From positions 186,001 to 250,000 of the forward strand of contig JAEWKA010000002.1 in assembly GCA_023386265.1 (NCBI GenBank): a stretch of DNA of 64,000 nucleotides, written 5' to 3'. This DNA is from Bacillota bacterium (lineage in GTDB: Bacteria > Bacillota > Clostridia > Oscillospirales > Oscillospiraceae). Shown here piece by piece: positions 42,338 to 50,740 of this stretch; position 1 is the stretch's first letter; each line of letters starts with the position of its first letter. A program made the translations under genes and the position numbers. The notes beneath the pieces were generated by a model. That model saw nothing but the letters and a program-made list of their open reading frames with translations. It was not told where the DNA came from and did no database searches.

Positions 42338-43846
42338 CTAATTTTTCGAACCGACGATCTTATTGATGCCGTTAATATACGCACGTATCGAAGACTCTAT
42401 CACGTCGGTGGATAGACCGCAGCCTGTGACCAGCGCATTTCCGCAGCGGAGCTTAACAACGGCCTCGCCCATCGCGTCCTCACCGTCCGTAACGGCATTT
42501 AGGCTAAAGTTTTCAAGCGTGATGTCGAGTCCAGTAATTCTATCGACAGCCTTGAAGGAGGCGTCAATCGGGCCTGTGCCGATTGCGACCTCTTCGATGA
42601 TTTCATCGTCCTTTTTAATTTTCACGCAGGCGAGGTTCGTGATATCCGTGCCCGTGCTGACAAGGTGGCTGAGTAGCTCATAGGTCGCCGCAACAGAGTG
42701 CGTGTCAACGAGCGCGAGAGCCTCGATGTCGTGGTCGGTGAGGTTCTTTTTCTTGTCGGCAAGAGCTTTGAAGCGGACAAAAATCTCGTCGAGCTGTTCT
42801 TTTGAGACTTCGTAGCCGAGCTGACTGAGGCGGTCGCGCAGGGCGTGTTTTCCGCTGTGTTTGCCGAGAACCATAGTGTTTTGGGGTATGCCCACATCAT
42901 CGGGTTTCATAATTTCGTAGGTAAGAGCGTTTGCTATGACTCCGTGCTGGTGGATGCCGCTTTCATGCGCGAAGGCATTCGCGCCGACAATGGACTTGCT
43001 GGGCGCAATAGGTACGCCCGTGATTGAGGACAAAAGCTTGCTGATTCTGTAGATCTGACGTGTGTTAATGCCCGTCTCCGCCTGATAGTATTCATGGCGG
43101 GTTTTGAGCACCATTGCAATCTCCTCAAGGCTCGCATTTCCGGCGCGCTCGCCGATGCCGTTGACTGTGCATTCAACCTGAGTCGCGCCGGCTCGGATGC
43201 AGGCAAGCGAGTTTGCAACAGCCATTCCGAGGTCGTCATGGCAGTGCGCGGAGATGTCCGCGTTTTCAATGCCTTCGGTGTTCTCACGCAGGTAGGTGAT
43301 GAGGTCAAACATCTCCTGCGGAGAGGAATAGCCCACAGTGTCGGGGATATTTAGCACCATCGCGCCGGCTTTTATTGCCGTTTCGCAGCACTTGACGAGG
43401 AAAGCCCATTCGGAGCGAGAGGCGTCCTCACAGGAGAACTCAACGTCCTCGCAGAACGACTTTGCGTAGGCAACATGCTTTGCAATGCTCTCCAGAACCT
43501 GTTCGCGTGACATTTTCAGCTTATATTCCATGTGTATGTCACTGGTTGCGATGAAAACGTGGATGCGCGGGTACTTCGCGCCTTTCACGGCATTCCATGC
43601 GGCGTCAATATCTCCCTGTGTGCAGCGGGCGAGACTTGCCACCTTGCAGTTCTGTACAGTCTTGGCTATAGCTTCAACGCTCTTGAAGTCTTCCGGAGAG
43701 GCAATTGCAAAGCCGGCTTCAATTATATCAACACCTAGCGCATCGAGCGACCTTGCCATTTGCAGCTTTTCCGAGAGGTTCATGCTGCAGCCTGGGGATT
43801 GCTCGCCGTCGCGCAGGGTGGTGTCGAACACCTTGATTTTTCTCAT
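42338..43846 (-). CDS. leuA: 2-isopropylmalate synthase
   Basis: A 502-residue enzyme that condenses 2-oxoisovalerate and acetyl-CoA, the first step of leucine synthesis. TIM barrel: FDTTLRDGEQSPGCSM, HCHDDLGMAVANSLACIRAGATQVECTVNGIGERAGNASLEE. The C-terminal LeuA regulatory domain for leucine feedback is present (VASVAIGTG-like DASFKAVDRITGL). AGGAGGATCAT precedes the ATG. A Leu-type T-box leader lies directly upstream, so expression should follow uncharged tRNA-Leu. Confidence 0.96.
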   Translation of the reverse strand: MRKIKVFDTTLRDGEQSPGCSMNLSEKLQMARSLDALGVDIIEAGFAIASPEDFKSVEAIAKTVQNCKVASLARCTQGDIDAAWNAVKGAKYPRIHVFIATSDIHMEYKLKMSREQVLESIAKHVAYAKSFCEDVEFSCEDASRSEWAFLVKCCETAIKAGAMVLNIPDTVGYSSPQEMFDLITYLRENTEGIENADISAHCHDDLGMAVANSLACIRAGATQVECTVNGIGERAGNASLEEIAMVLKTRHEYYQAETGINTRQIYRISKLLSSITGVPIAPSKSIVGANAFAHESGIHQHGVIANALTYEIMKPDDVGIPQNTMVLGKHSGKHALRDRLSQLGYEVSKEQLDEIFVRFKALADKKKNLTDHDIEALALVDTHSVAATYELLSHLVSTGTDITNLACVKIKKDDEIIEEVAIGTGPIDASFKAVDRITGLDITLENFSLNAVTDGEDAMGEAVVKLRCGNALVTGCGLSTDVIESSIRAYINGINKIVGSKN

Positions 43847-43868
43847 TTTATGATCCTCCTAATTCAAA

Positions 43869-44140
43869 ATGAATGCAAAAAAGCTCCGTCTTCCTGAGAA
43901 GACGGAGCTGAAACTCCGCGGTACCACTTCAATTGACAGTTATACTGTCCACTTACGACATCTCGTAATGAAATATCGCCTCTTTGGTAACGGTGAGGAA
44001 ACCCGTTCACACCTACGACCACAAGGGCTTTCAGCTGACTGCTCGAGGGTGAGATCGCCTTGTCTATACATACCGTTTCACACCAAACAACGGCTCTCTG
44101 AATGTATTTGATAGGCTTTGTCCCTGTCACTGCATTTATG
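43869..44140 (-). ncRNA. T-box leader (Leu specifier) upstream of leuA
   Basis: On the minus strand the T-box core AGTGGTACCGCGGAG (43914-43928) precedes a perfect terminator stem AGCTCCGTCTTC/GAAGACGGAGCT followed by six T (about 43877-43908). Stem I lies near 44050-44110 with an AGAGAG-type entry. The specifier loop reads GAUCUCACC; CUC (leucine) is the best-aligned triplet. Uncharged tRNA-Leu should favour the antiterminator and switch on leuACDB. Confidence 0.93.
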
Positions 44141-44154
44141 ATTTATTGTGCTAA

Positions 44155-44183
44155 AGCCTACACGAAGTTTTGACATTTGTCAA
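44155..44183 (-). promoter_or_regulatory. Promoter of the leuA T-box transcript
   Basis: Minus-strand -35 TTGACA (complement 44178-44183), 17-bp spacer, -10 TAGGCT (complement 44155-44160). Confidence 0.65.
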
Positions 44184-44350
44184 GAGGGGCAATAAAAAAT
44201 ATTTCCGGTTTGACCGAAGTCTTATGATTTCATCCAAATGCGTCATATTTCGTGTTTGGTTTCTTGTATACATAATCCAGTATATGCACCAAAAGCTATA
44301 ATGAATATAAATATTTTCCTGAGCCTTAAGTATTTTAGGAAAATAAACAG

Positions 44351-44380
44351 TTGACAACAGGTATTTTTGTGATGTAACAT
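44351..44380 (+). promoter_or_regulatory. Promoter of the ilvB T-box transcript
   Basis: -35 TTGACA (44351-44356), 18-bp spacer, -10 TAACAT (44375-44380). It is divergent from the leu promoter; nothing else is seen in 44184-44350. Confidence 0.65.
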
Positions 44381-44386
44381 GAAAAC

Positions 44387-44698
44387 AATCAAATATTTCA
44401 AATGCTTTGATGGGAACAAGTATTTCGAGGCCCGAGCTTCAGCGAGCTGCCGTTTGGTGAAAGACAGCGCCGCGTTTCGAAAGAAAATCATCCCGGAGCA
44501 GTTTGCAGAAGGACGGTGAGGCCCGTCTGTGTAAGCAAAAACGGTAAAACGCCCGTTACAGCGTCAGACGTTATTAGACGTCCCAGAGTGGTTCTTTTAG
44601 GGCAGTGCAGCGCCGTATAAGAGCAATAAGAGTGGTACCGCAGAGGAGTTTTGCCTTTGTCTCTTGATATTCAGATGAAAGAGACAGGGCTTTTTTTG
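44387..44698 (+). ncRNA. T-box leader (probable Ile specifier) upstream of ilvB
   Basis: The T-box core AAGAGTGGTACCGCAGAG (about 44626-44644) is followed by a terminator stem (GCCTTTGTCTCTT with AAGAGACAGGGC) and seven T ending at 44697. In the Stem I specifier region the loop AAAAUCAUCCC aligns with GAUCUCACCC of the leu leader, giving AUC, an isoleucine codon. Charging of tRNA-Ile should therefore control ilvBNC and perhaps ilvD. Confidence 0.9.
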
Positions 44699-44771
44699 TT
44701 ATCAGCCGGCACTTCCGATTTAAAGTATTATACTGATAAAGAATTTTGACCACTAATAGGAGGAATGCGAT

Positions 44772-46436
44772 TTGAAACTGACGGGAGCAGAAATAATTAT
44801 CGAGGTTCTGATTGAGCAAGGTGTTTCGGACATGTTTGGTTACCCCGGGGGAGCCGCGCTCAACATTTTCGAGGCTCTGTATCACAGACAGGACGAAATA
44901 GCGTTTTACCTCACCGCCCACGAGCAGGGAGCAACCCATGCGGCGGACGGCTACGCAAGAGCAACAGGAAAAACGGGCGTAGTTCTGGCTACAAGCGGCC
45001 CGGGTGCGACAAACACGATAACCGGTATTGCAACAGCATATCTGGACAGCGTCCCGATGGTAGTTATCACGGCAAACGTCGGAACCGCTCTCATCGGCAA
45101 GGACAGCTTCCAGGAAGTGTTCATAACGGGCATTTCCCAGCCCATCACAAAGCACAACTATGCCGTACGAGACATTACAAGGCTTGCCGATACGCTTCGC
45201 AACGCGTTTAAAATCGCCGGCAGCGGCAGACGCGGACCTGTACTCATTGATATACCTAAGGATATAACGGCAGCGAGCTGCGAATTTACTCCCGCGCCGA
45301 AGTGGGAGGAGCCCAAGGCTGCCTGCGCCCCACAGAGCGAGCTTAAGAAGGTCGCAGACCTCATCGCGAAGGCAAAGCGTCCCGTCGTTTGCTTTGGCGG
45401 CGGCGTTATAAGCAGCGAAGCGAGCGAGGAGCTTCTTGAATTCGTAAAGAAGGCAAGGATACCAGCCTGCCATACAATTATGGGAACGGGTGTCATCGGT
45501 TTTGGAGATGACCTCGACCTCGGAATGATTGGTATGCACGGCAGCATGACTGCAAATCACGCTATTGACGAGGCAGATCTCATGCTCGCGATGGGAACGC
45601 GTTTTTCCGACCGCGTAGCTTTGAACCTGCGCGACTTCGCTCCGCACGCAACGATAGTACAGTTCGATATCGACGAAAGCGAAATCAGGAAAAACGTTTT
45701 GGTAGATCTCGCGATCATCGGCGATCTAAAAATGGAGCTTCAAAGCCTTATTCCGCTTGTGGAAAATCAGGAAAGACCGGACTGGCTGGGAATGATCTCG
45801 AAATGGCAGAAGGAATATGATATAATAGACGGCAAAGATATAGAAGGTATACGCCCCTTTGAAATTATGGAAGTCATCGGTGAAAAATGCGGTGATGACG
45901 CCGTTATAGCGACCGACGTCGGTCAGCATCAGATGTGGGCGGCGCAGTTCTGCAAAAAGACAAGACCCCGCGGCTTTTTAACAAGCGGAGGACTGGGCAC
46001 GATGGGCTTCGGCTACGGTGCCGCGATAGGCGCGGCAGTCGCACTCAAGAACGCGACAGTTTTTCATATCACAAGTGACGGCAGCTTCCACATGAACATG
46101 AACGAAGCCTGCACGGCAGTTTCTAACAATCTTAAAGTCATAACGGTCATCCTCGATAACAAGGTCCTAGGAATGGTACACCAGTGGCAGAACGATTTTT
46201 ATGAAAAGCACTTCGTTGCAACCGAGCCTGAGCGCAAGAGCGACTATTTAAAGCTCGCGGAAGGCTTCGGAGCGAAAGGATTTAGGGCGGAGACAAAGGC
46301 GGAGCTTGAAAAGGCCATCGATGAAGCCATCGCCTGCGAAGGTCCTGCATGGATAGTCTGCCCCATTGATCGCAACGAGAAGGTTCTGCCGATGATACCC
46401 AACGGCGGCACGGTTCGCAACGCGATCCTTATTTAG
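44772..46436 (+). CDS. ilvB: Acetolactate synthase large (catalytic) subunit
   Basis: A 554-residue thiamine-diphosphate enzyme that makes acetolactate and acetohydroxybutyrate. Seen: GYPGGAALNIFEAL with the catalytic glutamate in AHEQGATHAADGYARATGKTG, and the ThDP/Mg site around TSDGSFHMNMNEACTAV. The start codon is TTG at 44772, placed by TAGGAGG eight bases upstream; the nearby ATG is in another frame. The rare start may lower translation. First gene of ilvBNC(D). Confidence 0.95.
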   Translation: MKLTGAEIIIEVLIEQGVSDMFGYPGGAALNIFEALYHRQDEIAFYLTAHEQGATHAADGYARATGKTGVVLATSGPGATNTITGIATAYLDSVPMVVITANVGTALIGKDSFQEVFITGISQPITKHNYAVRDITRLADTLRNAFKIAGSGRRGPVLIDIPKDITAASCEFTPAPKWEEPKAACAPQSELKKVADLIAKAKRPVVCFGGGVISSEASEELLEFVKKARIPACHTIMGTGVIGFGDDLDLGMIGMHGSMTANHAIDEADLMLAMGTRFSDRVALNLRDFAPHATIVQFDIDESEIRKNVLVDLAIIGDLKMELQSLIPLVENQERPDWLGMISKWQKEYDIIDGKDIEGIRPFEIMEVIGEKCGDDAVIATDVGQHQMWAAQFCKKTRPRGFLTSGGLGTMGFGYGAAIGAAVALKNATVFHITSDGSFHMNMNEACTAVSNNLKVITVILDNKVLGMVHQWQNDFYEKHFVATEPERKSDYLKLAEGFGAKGFRAETKAELEKAIDEAIACEGPAWIVCPIDRNEKVLPMIPNGGTVRNAILI

Positions 46437-46453
46437 AGAGGGAGGATGTAATT

Positions 46454-46978
46454 ATGAACGGCAAAAAGGCTATCATAGCAATGCTCGTTGAAAACAACGC
46501 GAACGTTCTCACACGCGTAGCCATGCTTTTCGGCAAGCGCGGTTACAACATCGACTCTCTTACCGTTTCGGAGACGAACGACCCGATGATATCGCGCATC
46601 ACCATTACGACACAGGGGGACGACAGAATCATCGAGCAGATAATCCTTCAGACTAAAAAAATGGTCGAGGTTAAGGCTGTCCGGCTCGAGGATGAAAACG
46701 AAGCGATTTTGCGCGAGCTGCTGCTTGTCAAGGTCGGCGCCGACGAAAGCCAGCGCGCCGCTATACGCGACATCTGCGATATTTACAAGGCCAGCATAGT
46801 CGACTTTTCCCCAGCGAGCATCGTCTGCGAGTTGACTGGAAAGCCCTCCAAGATAAACGGTTTTCTCGAAATTATAGGCAAATATGAAATACTTGAACTT
46901 TGCCGTACCGGCGTAACAGCGATGGATCACGGCAACAAGATAATGGTCTGCGAGAACAAGGAAAGCCACAGGGCATAA
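46454..46978 (+). CDS. ilvN: Acetolactate synthase small (regulatory) subunit
   Basis: A 174-residue subunit that activates the catalytic chain and gives valine feedback. The N-terminal ACT domain is seen in IIAMLVENNANVLTRVAMLFGKRGYNIDSLTVSETNDP; the second half is the IlvN C-terminal domain (VKAVRLEDENEAILRELLLVKV ... GKYEILELCRTG). GAGAGGGAGGATGTAATT precedes the ATG. Confidence 0.95.
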   Translation: MNGKKAIIAMLVENNANVLTRVAMLFGKRGYNIDSLTVSETNDPMISRITITTQGDDRIIEQIILQTKKMVEVKAVRLEDENEAILRELLLVKVGADESQRAAIRDICDIYKASIVDFSPASIVCELTGKPSKINGFLEIIGKYEILELCRTGVTAMDHGNKIMVCENKESHRA

Positions 46979-47029
46979 CCTATATTATTAAGTTTATAAG
47001 TTTTTAAAATACAAAAGGAGACTACTGAA

Positions 47030-48025
47030 ATGATCAACAAATATTATGATTCGGACTGCAACATGGAGCTTCTGAAAAACAGAACAGTCGCCATCATCGG
47101 ATACGGCAGCCAGGGACACGCACACGCACAGAACCTCAAGGAATCAGGCGTAAAAGTTGTCGTGGGACTTCGTAAGGACTCCTCCAGCTGGGCAAAGGCT
47201 GAAGCTGCGGGACTCACCGTTATGGATGTCCCCTCGGCGGCTAAGGCGGGCGACATGGTCATGATGCTTGTTCCCGACGAAAAAGCTGCCGACATCTACT
47301 ATGCCGAGGTCGAGCCCAACCTTTCCGAGGGCAATATGCTCATGTTCGCACACGGCTTCAATATTCATTTCAATCTCATTGCTCCTCCCAAAAACGTTGA
47401 CGTGGCAATGGTCGCCCCCAAGGGACCCGGGCATACCGTTCGCAGCCAGTATCAGGAGGGCAAGGGTGTTCCGAGCCTTATCGCCATACATCAGGACTAC
47501 ACAGGCAAGGCCAAGGACTATGCGCTGGCCTATGCCTCCGGCATCGGCGCAGGCCGCGCCGGTATTCTTGAAACGAGCTTCCGCGAAGAGACTGAAACAG
47601 ACCTATTCGGCGAGCAGGCCGTTCTCTGCGGTGGCGTGACGGAGCTTATGAAGGCAGGCTTTGACACTCTTGTCGAAGCAGGCTACGAGCCCGAAATGGC
47701 ATATTTTGAGTGCATCCATGAGATGAAGCTCATTGTAGATCTCATTAACAGTGGCGGCTTTGCAATGATGCGCTACAGCGTTTCAAACACCGCAGAATAC
47801 GGCGATTACCGCACCGGCAGACGCCTTGTAACCGAGGATACACGCAAGGAAATGAAGAAGGTTCTGCGCGAAATTCAGGACGGCACTTTTGCAAGCGAGT
47901 TTATGTCTGAATTCTCCTCTGGCAGACAGGCAAAGTTCCTCGCTACCCGCAGGCTTGAGAGCGAGCATCCTCTAGAGAAGGTCGGCAAAGAGCTCCGCAA
48001 AATGATGAGCTGGCTGAAAAAATAA
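47030..48025 (+). CDS. ilvC: Ketol-acid reductoisomerase
   Basis: A 331-residue class I enzyme. The cofactor fold GYGSQGHAHAQNLKESGVKVVVGLRKDSSSW has Arg and Ser residues in the loop expected to bind the NADPH phosphate. Mg sites: GGVTELMKAGFDTLVEAGYEPEMAYFECIHEMKLIVDL. The C-terminal knot is complete. AAAAGGAGACTACTGAA precedes the ATG. A terminator-like hairpin follows, before ilvD. Confidence 0.96.
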   Translation: MINKYYDSDCNMELLKNRTVAIIGYGSQGHAHAQNLKESGVKVVVGLRKDSSSWAKAEAAGLTVMDVPSAAKAGDMVMMLVPDEKAADIYYAEVEPNLSEGNMLMFAHGFNIHFNLIAPPKNVDVAMVAPKGPGHTVRSQYQEGKGVPSLIAIHQDYTGKAKDYALAYASGIGAGRAGILETSFREETETDLFGEQAVLCGGVTELMKAGFDTLVEAGYEPEMAYFECIHEMKLIVDLINSGGFAMMRYSVSNTAEYGDYRTGRRLVTEDTRKEMKKVLREIQDGTFASEFMSEFSSGRQAKFLATRRLESEHPLEKVGKELRKMMSWLKK

Positions 48026-48048
48026 GCATACTGTTTAACAAAGCTAAC

Positions 48049-48089
48049 AACCGTTTCTCTTTTCTCCAAAGAAAAGAGAAATGGTTTTT
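48049..48089 (+). terminator. Intrinsic terminator or attenuator between ilvC and ilvD
   Basis: A 17-bp stem with one G-T pair (arms 48049-48065 and 48070-48086), a 4-nt loop CCAA and a T run. It would end or reduce transcription before ilvD. Confidence 0.7.
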
Positions 48090-48280
48090 AGCAATTTCCG
48101 TAGAGAAAAGACGCCAAAGGACTGCGGCCCTTTGGAAACCCAAAGTTAAATTACTCTTCGCTTCCCCCTTGCGCCGCCTGACGGCGGAAAATGCCGCGCT
48201 CCACTTTGTAGTCGCGCTGGAAAAGCAACGGGCAAGAAGTTTGGGAAAACGGGTCTTAGCCCATGCGTGCAAAGGAGTTG
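48090..48280. repeat. Structured spacer between ilvC and ilvD, possible dispersed intergenic repeat
   Basis: The spacer holds CCAAAGG/CCTTTGG around ACTGCGG (48113-48136 region) and GCCG/CGGC (48172-48188 region) inverted repeats, and its base use differs from the flanking genes. It looks like a small mobile or REP-type intergenic element, but only one copy is visible in this window. Confidence 0.35.
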
Positions 48281-48288
48281 CTAAGTAA

Positions 48289-49953
48289 ATGAAAAGCGAT
48301 AATGTAAAAACCGGCATCCAGCAGGCGCCGCACAGGAGTCTGTTTTATGCTCTAGGTATGACAAAAGAGGAAATGCAGCGCCCCCTCGTGGGCATCGTGA
48401 GCGCCCATAACGAGATAATCCCCGGGCATATGAACCTCGACAAAATCACCGAGGCGGTTAGGACCGGCGTTCTCATGGCGGGGGGTACACCGATTGTGTT
48501 TCCGTCAATCGGCGTCTGCGATGGTATCGCGATGGGACACGAGGGAATGAAATATTCTCTTGTCACGAGAGACTTAATTGCGGACAGCACCGAGTGTATG
48601 GCGCTGGCCCATCAGTTTGACGCGCTTGTAATGATTCCAAACTGCGACAAGATCGTACCTGGTCTGCTCATGGCGGCGGCGCGAGTAAACGTTCCGACCA
48701 TCTTCGTTTCCGGCGGACCGATGCTATCCGGCAATTTAAACGGCAAGCGCACCTGCCTGTCCTCGATGTTCGAAGCCGTGGGCGCGTACCACGCAGGGAA
48801 GATGAGCGCCGAGGGTGTCGAAGAATATGAGCTCAATGCCTGCCCGACCTGCGGCTCCTGCTCCGGAATGTACACCGCAAACTCCATGAACTGCGTGACC
48901 GAGGCTATCGGTATGGCGCTGCGCGGCAACGGCACAATACCCGCCGTAATGTCCGCAAGGCTGCGCCTTGCAAAACAGACCGGCATGAAAATCATGGAAC
49001 TGCTCGAAAAAAATATCCGTCCGCGCGATATTATGACAGAGGCCGCTTTCCATAACGCCGAAATCGTCGATATGGCGCTGGGCTGCTCGACAAATACGAT
49101 GCTGCACATCCCCGCCGTCGCACATGAGGCCGGAATCAGAATAAGCCTTGACATGGCCAACGAATATTCCGCAATAACTCCGAATCTCTGTCACCTTGCA
49201 CCGGCGGGGTCAACCTTCATGGAGGACCTTGACCGCGCGGGCGGTGTCCATGCCGTCATGGCAGAATTGAACAAAAAGGGACTCCTCGATACAAGCGTTA
49301 TGACGGCCACAAGCAAAACGTTGGGCGAAAATCTTGAAGGCGTCAAAAACTTGGATCCCGAAATTATCCGTCCCATCGAGAATCCATATTCACCGTCAGG
49401 CGGAATAGCGGTTCTAAAAGGTAACCTCGCACCCGAGGGCTGTGTCGTGAAACAATCCGCTGTCGCACCCGAGATGATGGCGCATCAGGGACCGGCGCGC
49501 GTTTTCGACAGCGAGGATGAGACAATCGCGGCAATAATCGGCGGTAAAATCGTCTCCGGCGACGTTATTGTTATCCGCTACGAGGGACCCAAAGGTGGTC
49601 CCGGAATGCGCGAGATGCTGAACCCGACCTCCGCAATCGCAGGTATGGGACTTGATACGACAGTGGCACTGATTACTGACGGCAGATTTTCCGGCGCGAC
49701 CCGCGGAGCCTCAATCGGACACGTTTCGCCCGAGGCGGCTCTGGGCGGCAATATCGCCTTAGTCCGCGAAGGTGACACGATTTCCATCGATATTCCGGCC
49801 TGCAAGATTGAGCTTCTGGTTTCGGACGAGGAGCTCGATGTCCGCAGAAAAACGTGGGTCTGCCCCGAACCGAGAATCAAAACAGGTTATCTGCAAAGAT
49901 ATACAAAGCTTGTAACCAGCGCCGCGCAGGGCGCAATTCTCGAATACAGATAA
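48289..49953 (+). CDS. ilvD: Dihydroxy-acid dehydratase
   Basis: A 554-residue iron-sulfur dehydratase of valine, leucine and isoleucine synthesis. Cluster cysteines: NCDKIVPG and CPTCGSCSGMYTANSMNC. The C-terminal half has GPKGGPGMREMLNPTSAIAGMGL and TDGRFSGATRGASIGHVSPEA. AAAGGAGTTGCTAAGTAA precedes the ATG. A 263-bp spacer separates it from ilvC, so it may have its own start or be reached by read-through. Confidence 0.96.
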   Translation: MKSDNVKTGIQQAPHRSLFYALGMTKEEMQRPLVGIVSAHNEIIPGHMNLDKITEAVRTGVLMAGGTPIVFPSIGVCDGIAMGHEGMKYSLVTRDLIADSTECMALAHQFDALVMIPNCDKIVPGLLMAAARVNVPTIFVSGGPMLSGNLNGKRTCLSSMFEAVGAYHAGKMSAEGVEEYELNACPTCGSCSGMYTANSMNCVTEAIGMALRGNGTIPAVMSARLRLAKQTGMKIMELLEKNIRPRDIMTEAAFHNAEIVDMALGCSTNTMLHIPAVAHEAGIRISLDMANEYSAITPNLCHLAPAGSTFMEDLDRAGGVHAVMAELNKKGLLDTSVMTATSKTLGENLEGVKNLDPEIIRPIENPYSPSGGIAVLKGNLAPEGCVVKQSAVAPEMMAHQGPARVFDSEDETIAAIIGGKIVSGDVIVIRYEGPKGGPGMREMLNPTSAIAGMGLDTTVALITDGRFSGATRGASIGHVSPEAALGGNIALVREGDTISIDIPACKIELLVSDEELDVRRKTWVCPEPRIKTGYLQRYTKLVTSAAQGAILEYR

Positions 49954-50033
49954 TATTACACATATAAATACCTTGTAAGGATAAAAATTTCCTGCAAGAT
50001 ATTTATTTATTATTTTCTGTCGAATCGCTGCTG

Positions 50034-50061
50034 TTGACAAGTGACCATTTTGTGGTAAAAT
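50034..50061 (+). promoter_or_regulatory. Promoter of the GtrA-family gene
   Basis: -35 TTGACA (50034-50039), 16-bp spacer, -10 TAAAAT (50056-50061). It lies upstream of the chosen start at 50131. Confidence 0.7.
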
Positions 50062-50130
50062 ATGCGGTGCATTGAATATTCAATACACTTACGGCGCATA
50101 TCACGGCGATTTAAATTTGGGGGCATTCTC

Positions 50131-50676
50131 ATGAAAGAAAAACCTTCGATACTCCGTGTACTTTTTGATAAGTATCGCGAGATAATTATGTACTGCATTT
50201 TTGGCGTAATGACGACGATTATCAGCTGGCTTGTATACAGCGTTTGTGAACTTGCTTTTTCGTCCTTACAAGTGACGAGTCCGGGAGTTGTGAAGTTTGT
50301 CTCACGGATAATCGAGATAACCGGAGACAACACAGATGTCAACACTTTTGTCGTTATAACACTTTCCGGTGTAATATCTTGGGTCATCGCGGTTGCTGTA
50401 GCATTTGTAACGAACAAGCTTTGGGTTTTCGAGAGCAAAAGCTGGGAGGGCAGGCTTGTCTGTAGAGAAGCTCTTACATTCTTCGGTGGACGTATATTTA
50501 CCGGTCTTCTTGAAATCATAGCTGTTCCCGCTTTTGTCAGCTGGGGCTTCAATATGAAGCTTTTCGGCATTGACGGGCTACCGGCCAAAATTTTAATATC
50601 CGTGGCAATAGTAATATTGAATTACATTTTAAGTAAGTTTATTTCTTTCCGCAATCACAATGAAAAAGCGAAGTAG
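50131..50676 (+). CDS. GtrA-family membrane protein
   Basis: A 181-residue protein with four hydrophobic segments (IIMYCIFGVMTTIISWLVY, VVITLSGVISWVIAVAVAFV, a third around ALTFFGGRIFTGLLEIIA, and a C-terminal one). FVTNKLWVFES and FGGRIFTGLLEI are GtrA/DPMS-type motifs. GtrA proteins are thought to move lipid-linked sugars across the membrane for glycan modification. The start at ATG 50131 follows TTGGGGGC and leaves the promoter clear; an upstream ATG at 50062 directly abuts the -10. Monocistronic. Confidence 0.88.
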   Translation: MKEKPSILRVLFDKYREIIMYCIFGVMTTIISWLVYSVCELAFSSLQVTSPGVVKFVSRIIEITGDNTDVNTFVVITLSGVISWVIAVAVAFVTNKLWVFESKSWEGRLVCREALTFFGGRIFTGLLEIIAVPAFVSWGFNMKLFGIDGLPAKILISVAIVILNYILSKFISFRNHNEKAK

Positions 50677-50689
50677 ACAAAATGAAAAC

Positions 50690-50730
50690 CGACACCTTAA
50701 AACCTTTAGTTTTGAGGTGTCGTTTTTTTT
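50690..50730. terminator. Bidirectional terminator between the GtrA gene and the P-type ATPase
   Basis: A 14-bp stem with one G-T pair (arms 50690-50703 and 50709-50722), 5-nt loop and eight T. Confidence 0.9.
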
Positions 50731-50740
50731 GATAGAAATT

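Noticed and set aside
44574..45647. Long minus-strand open frame opposite ilvB and its leader
   Set aside because: It overlaps a certain gene and a T-box RNA, has no ribosome site and encodes a Cys/His-rich sequence typical of an antisense frame.
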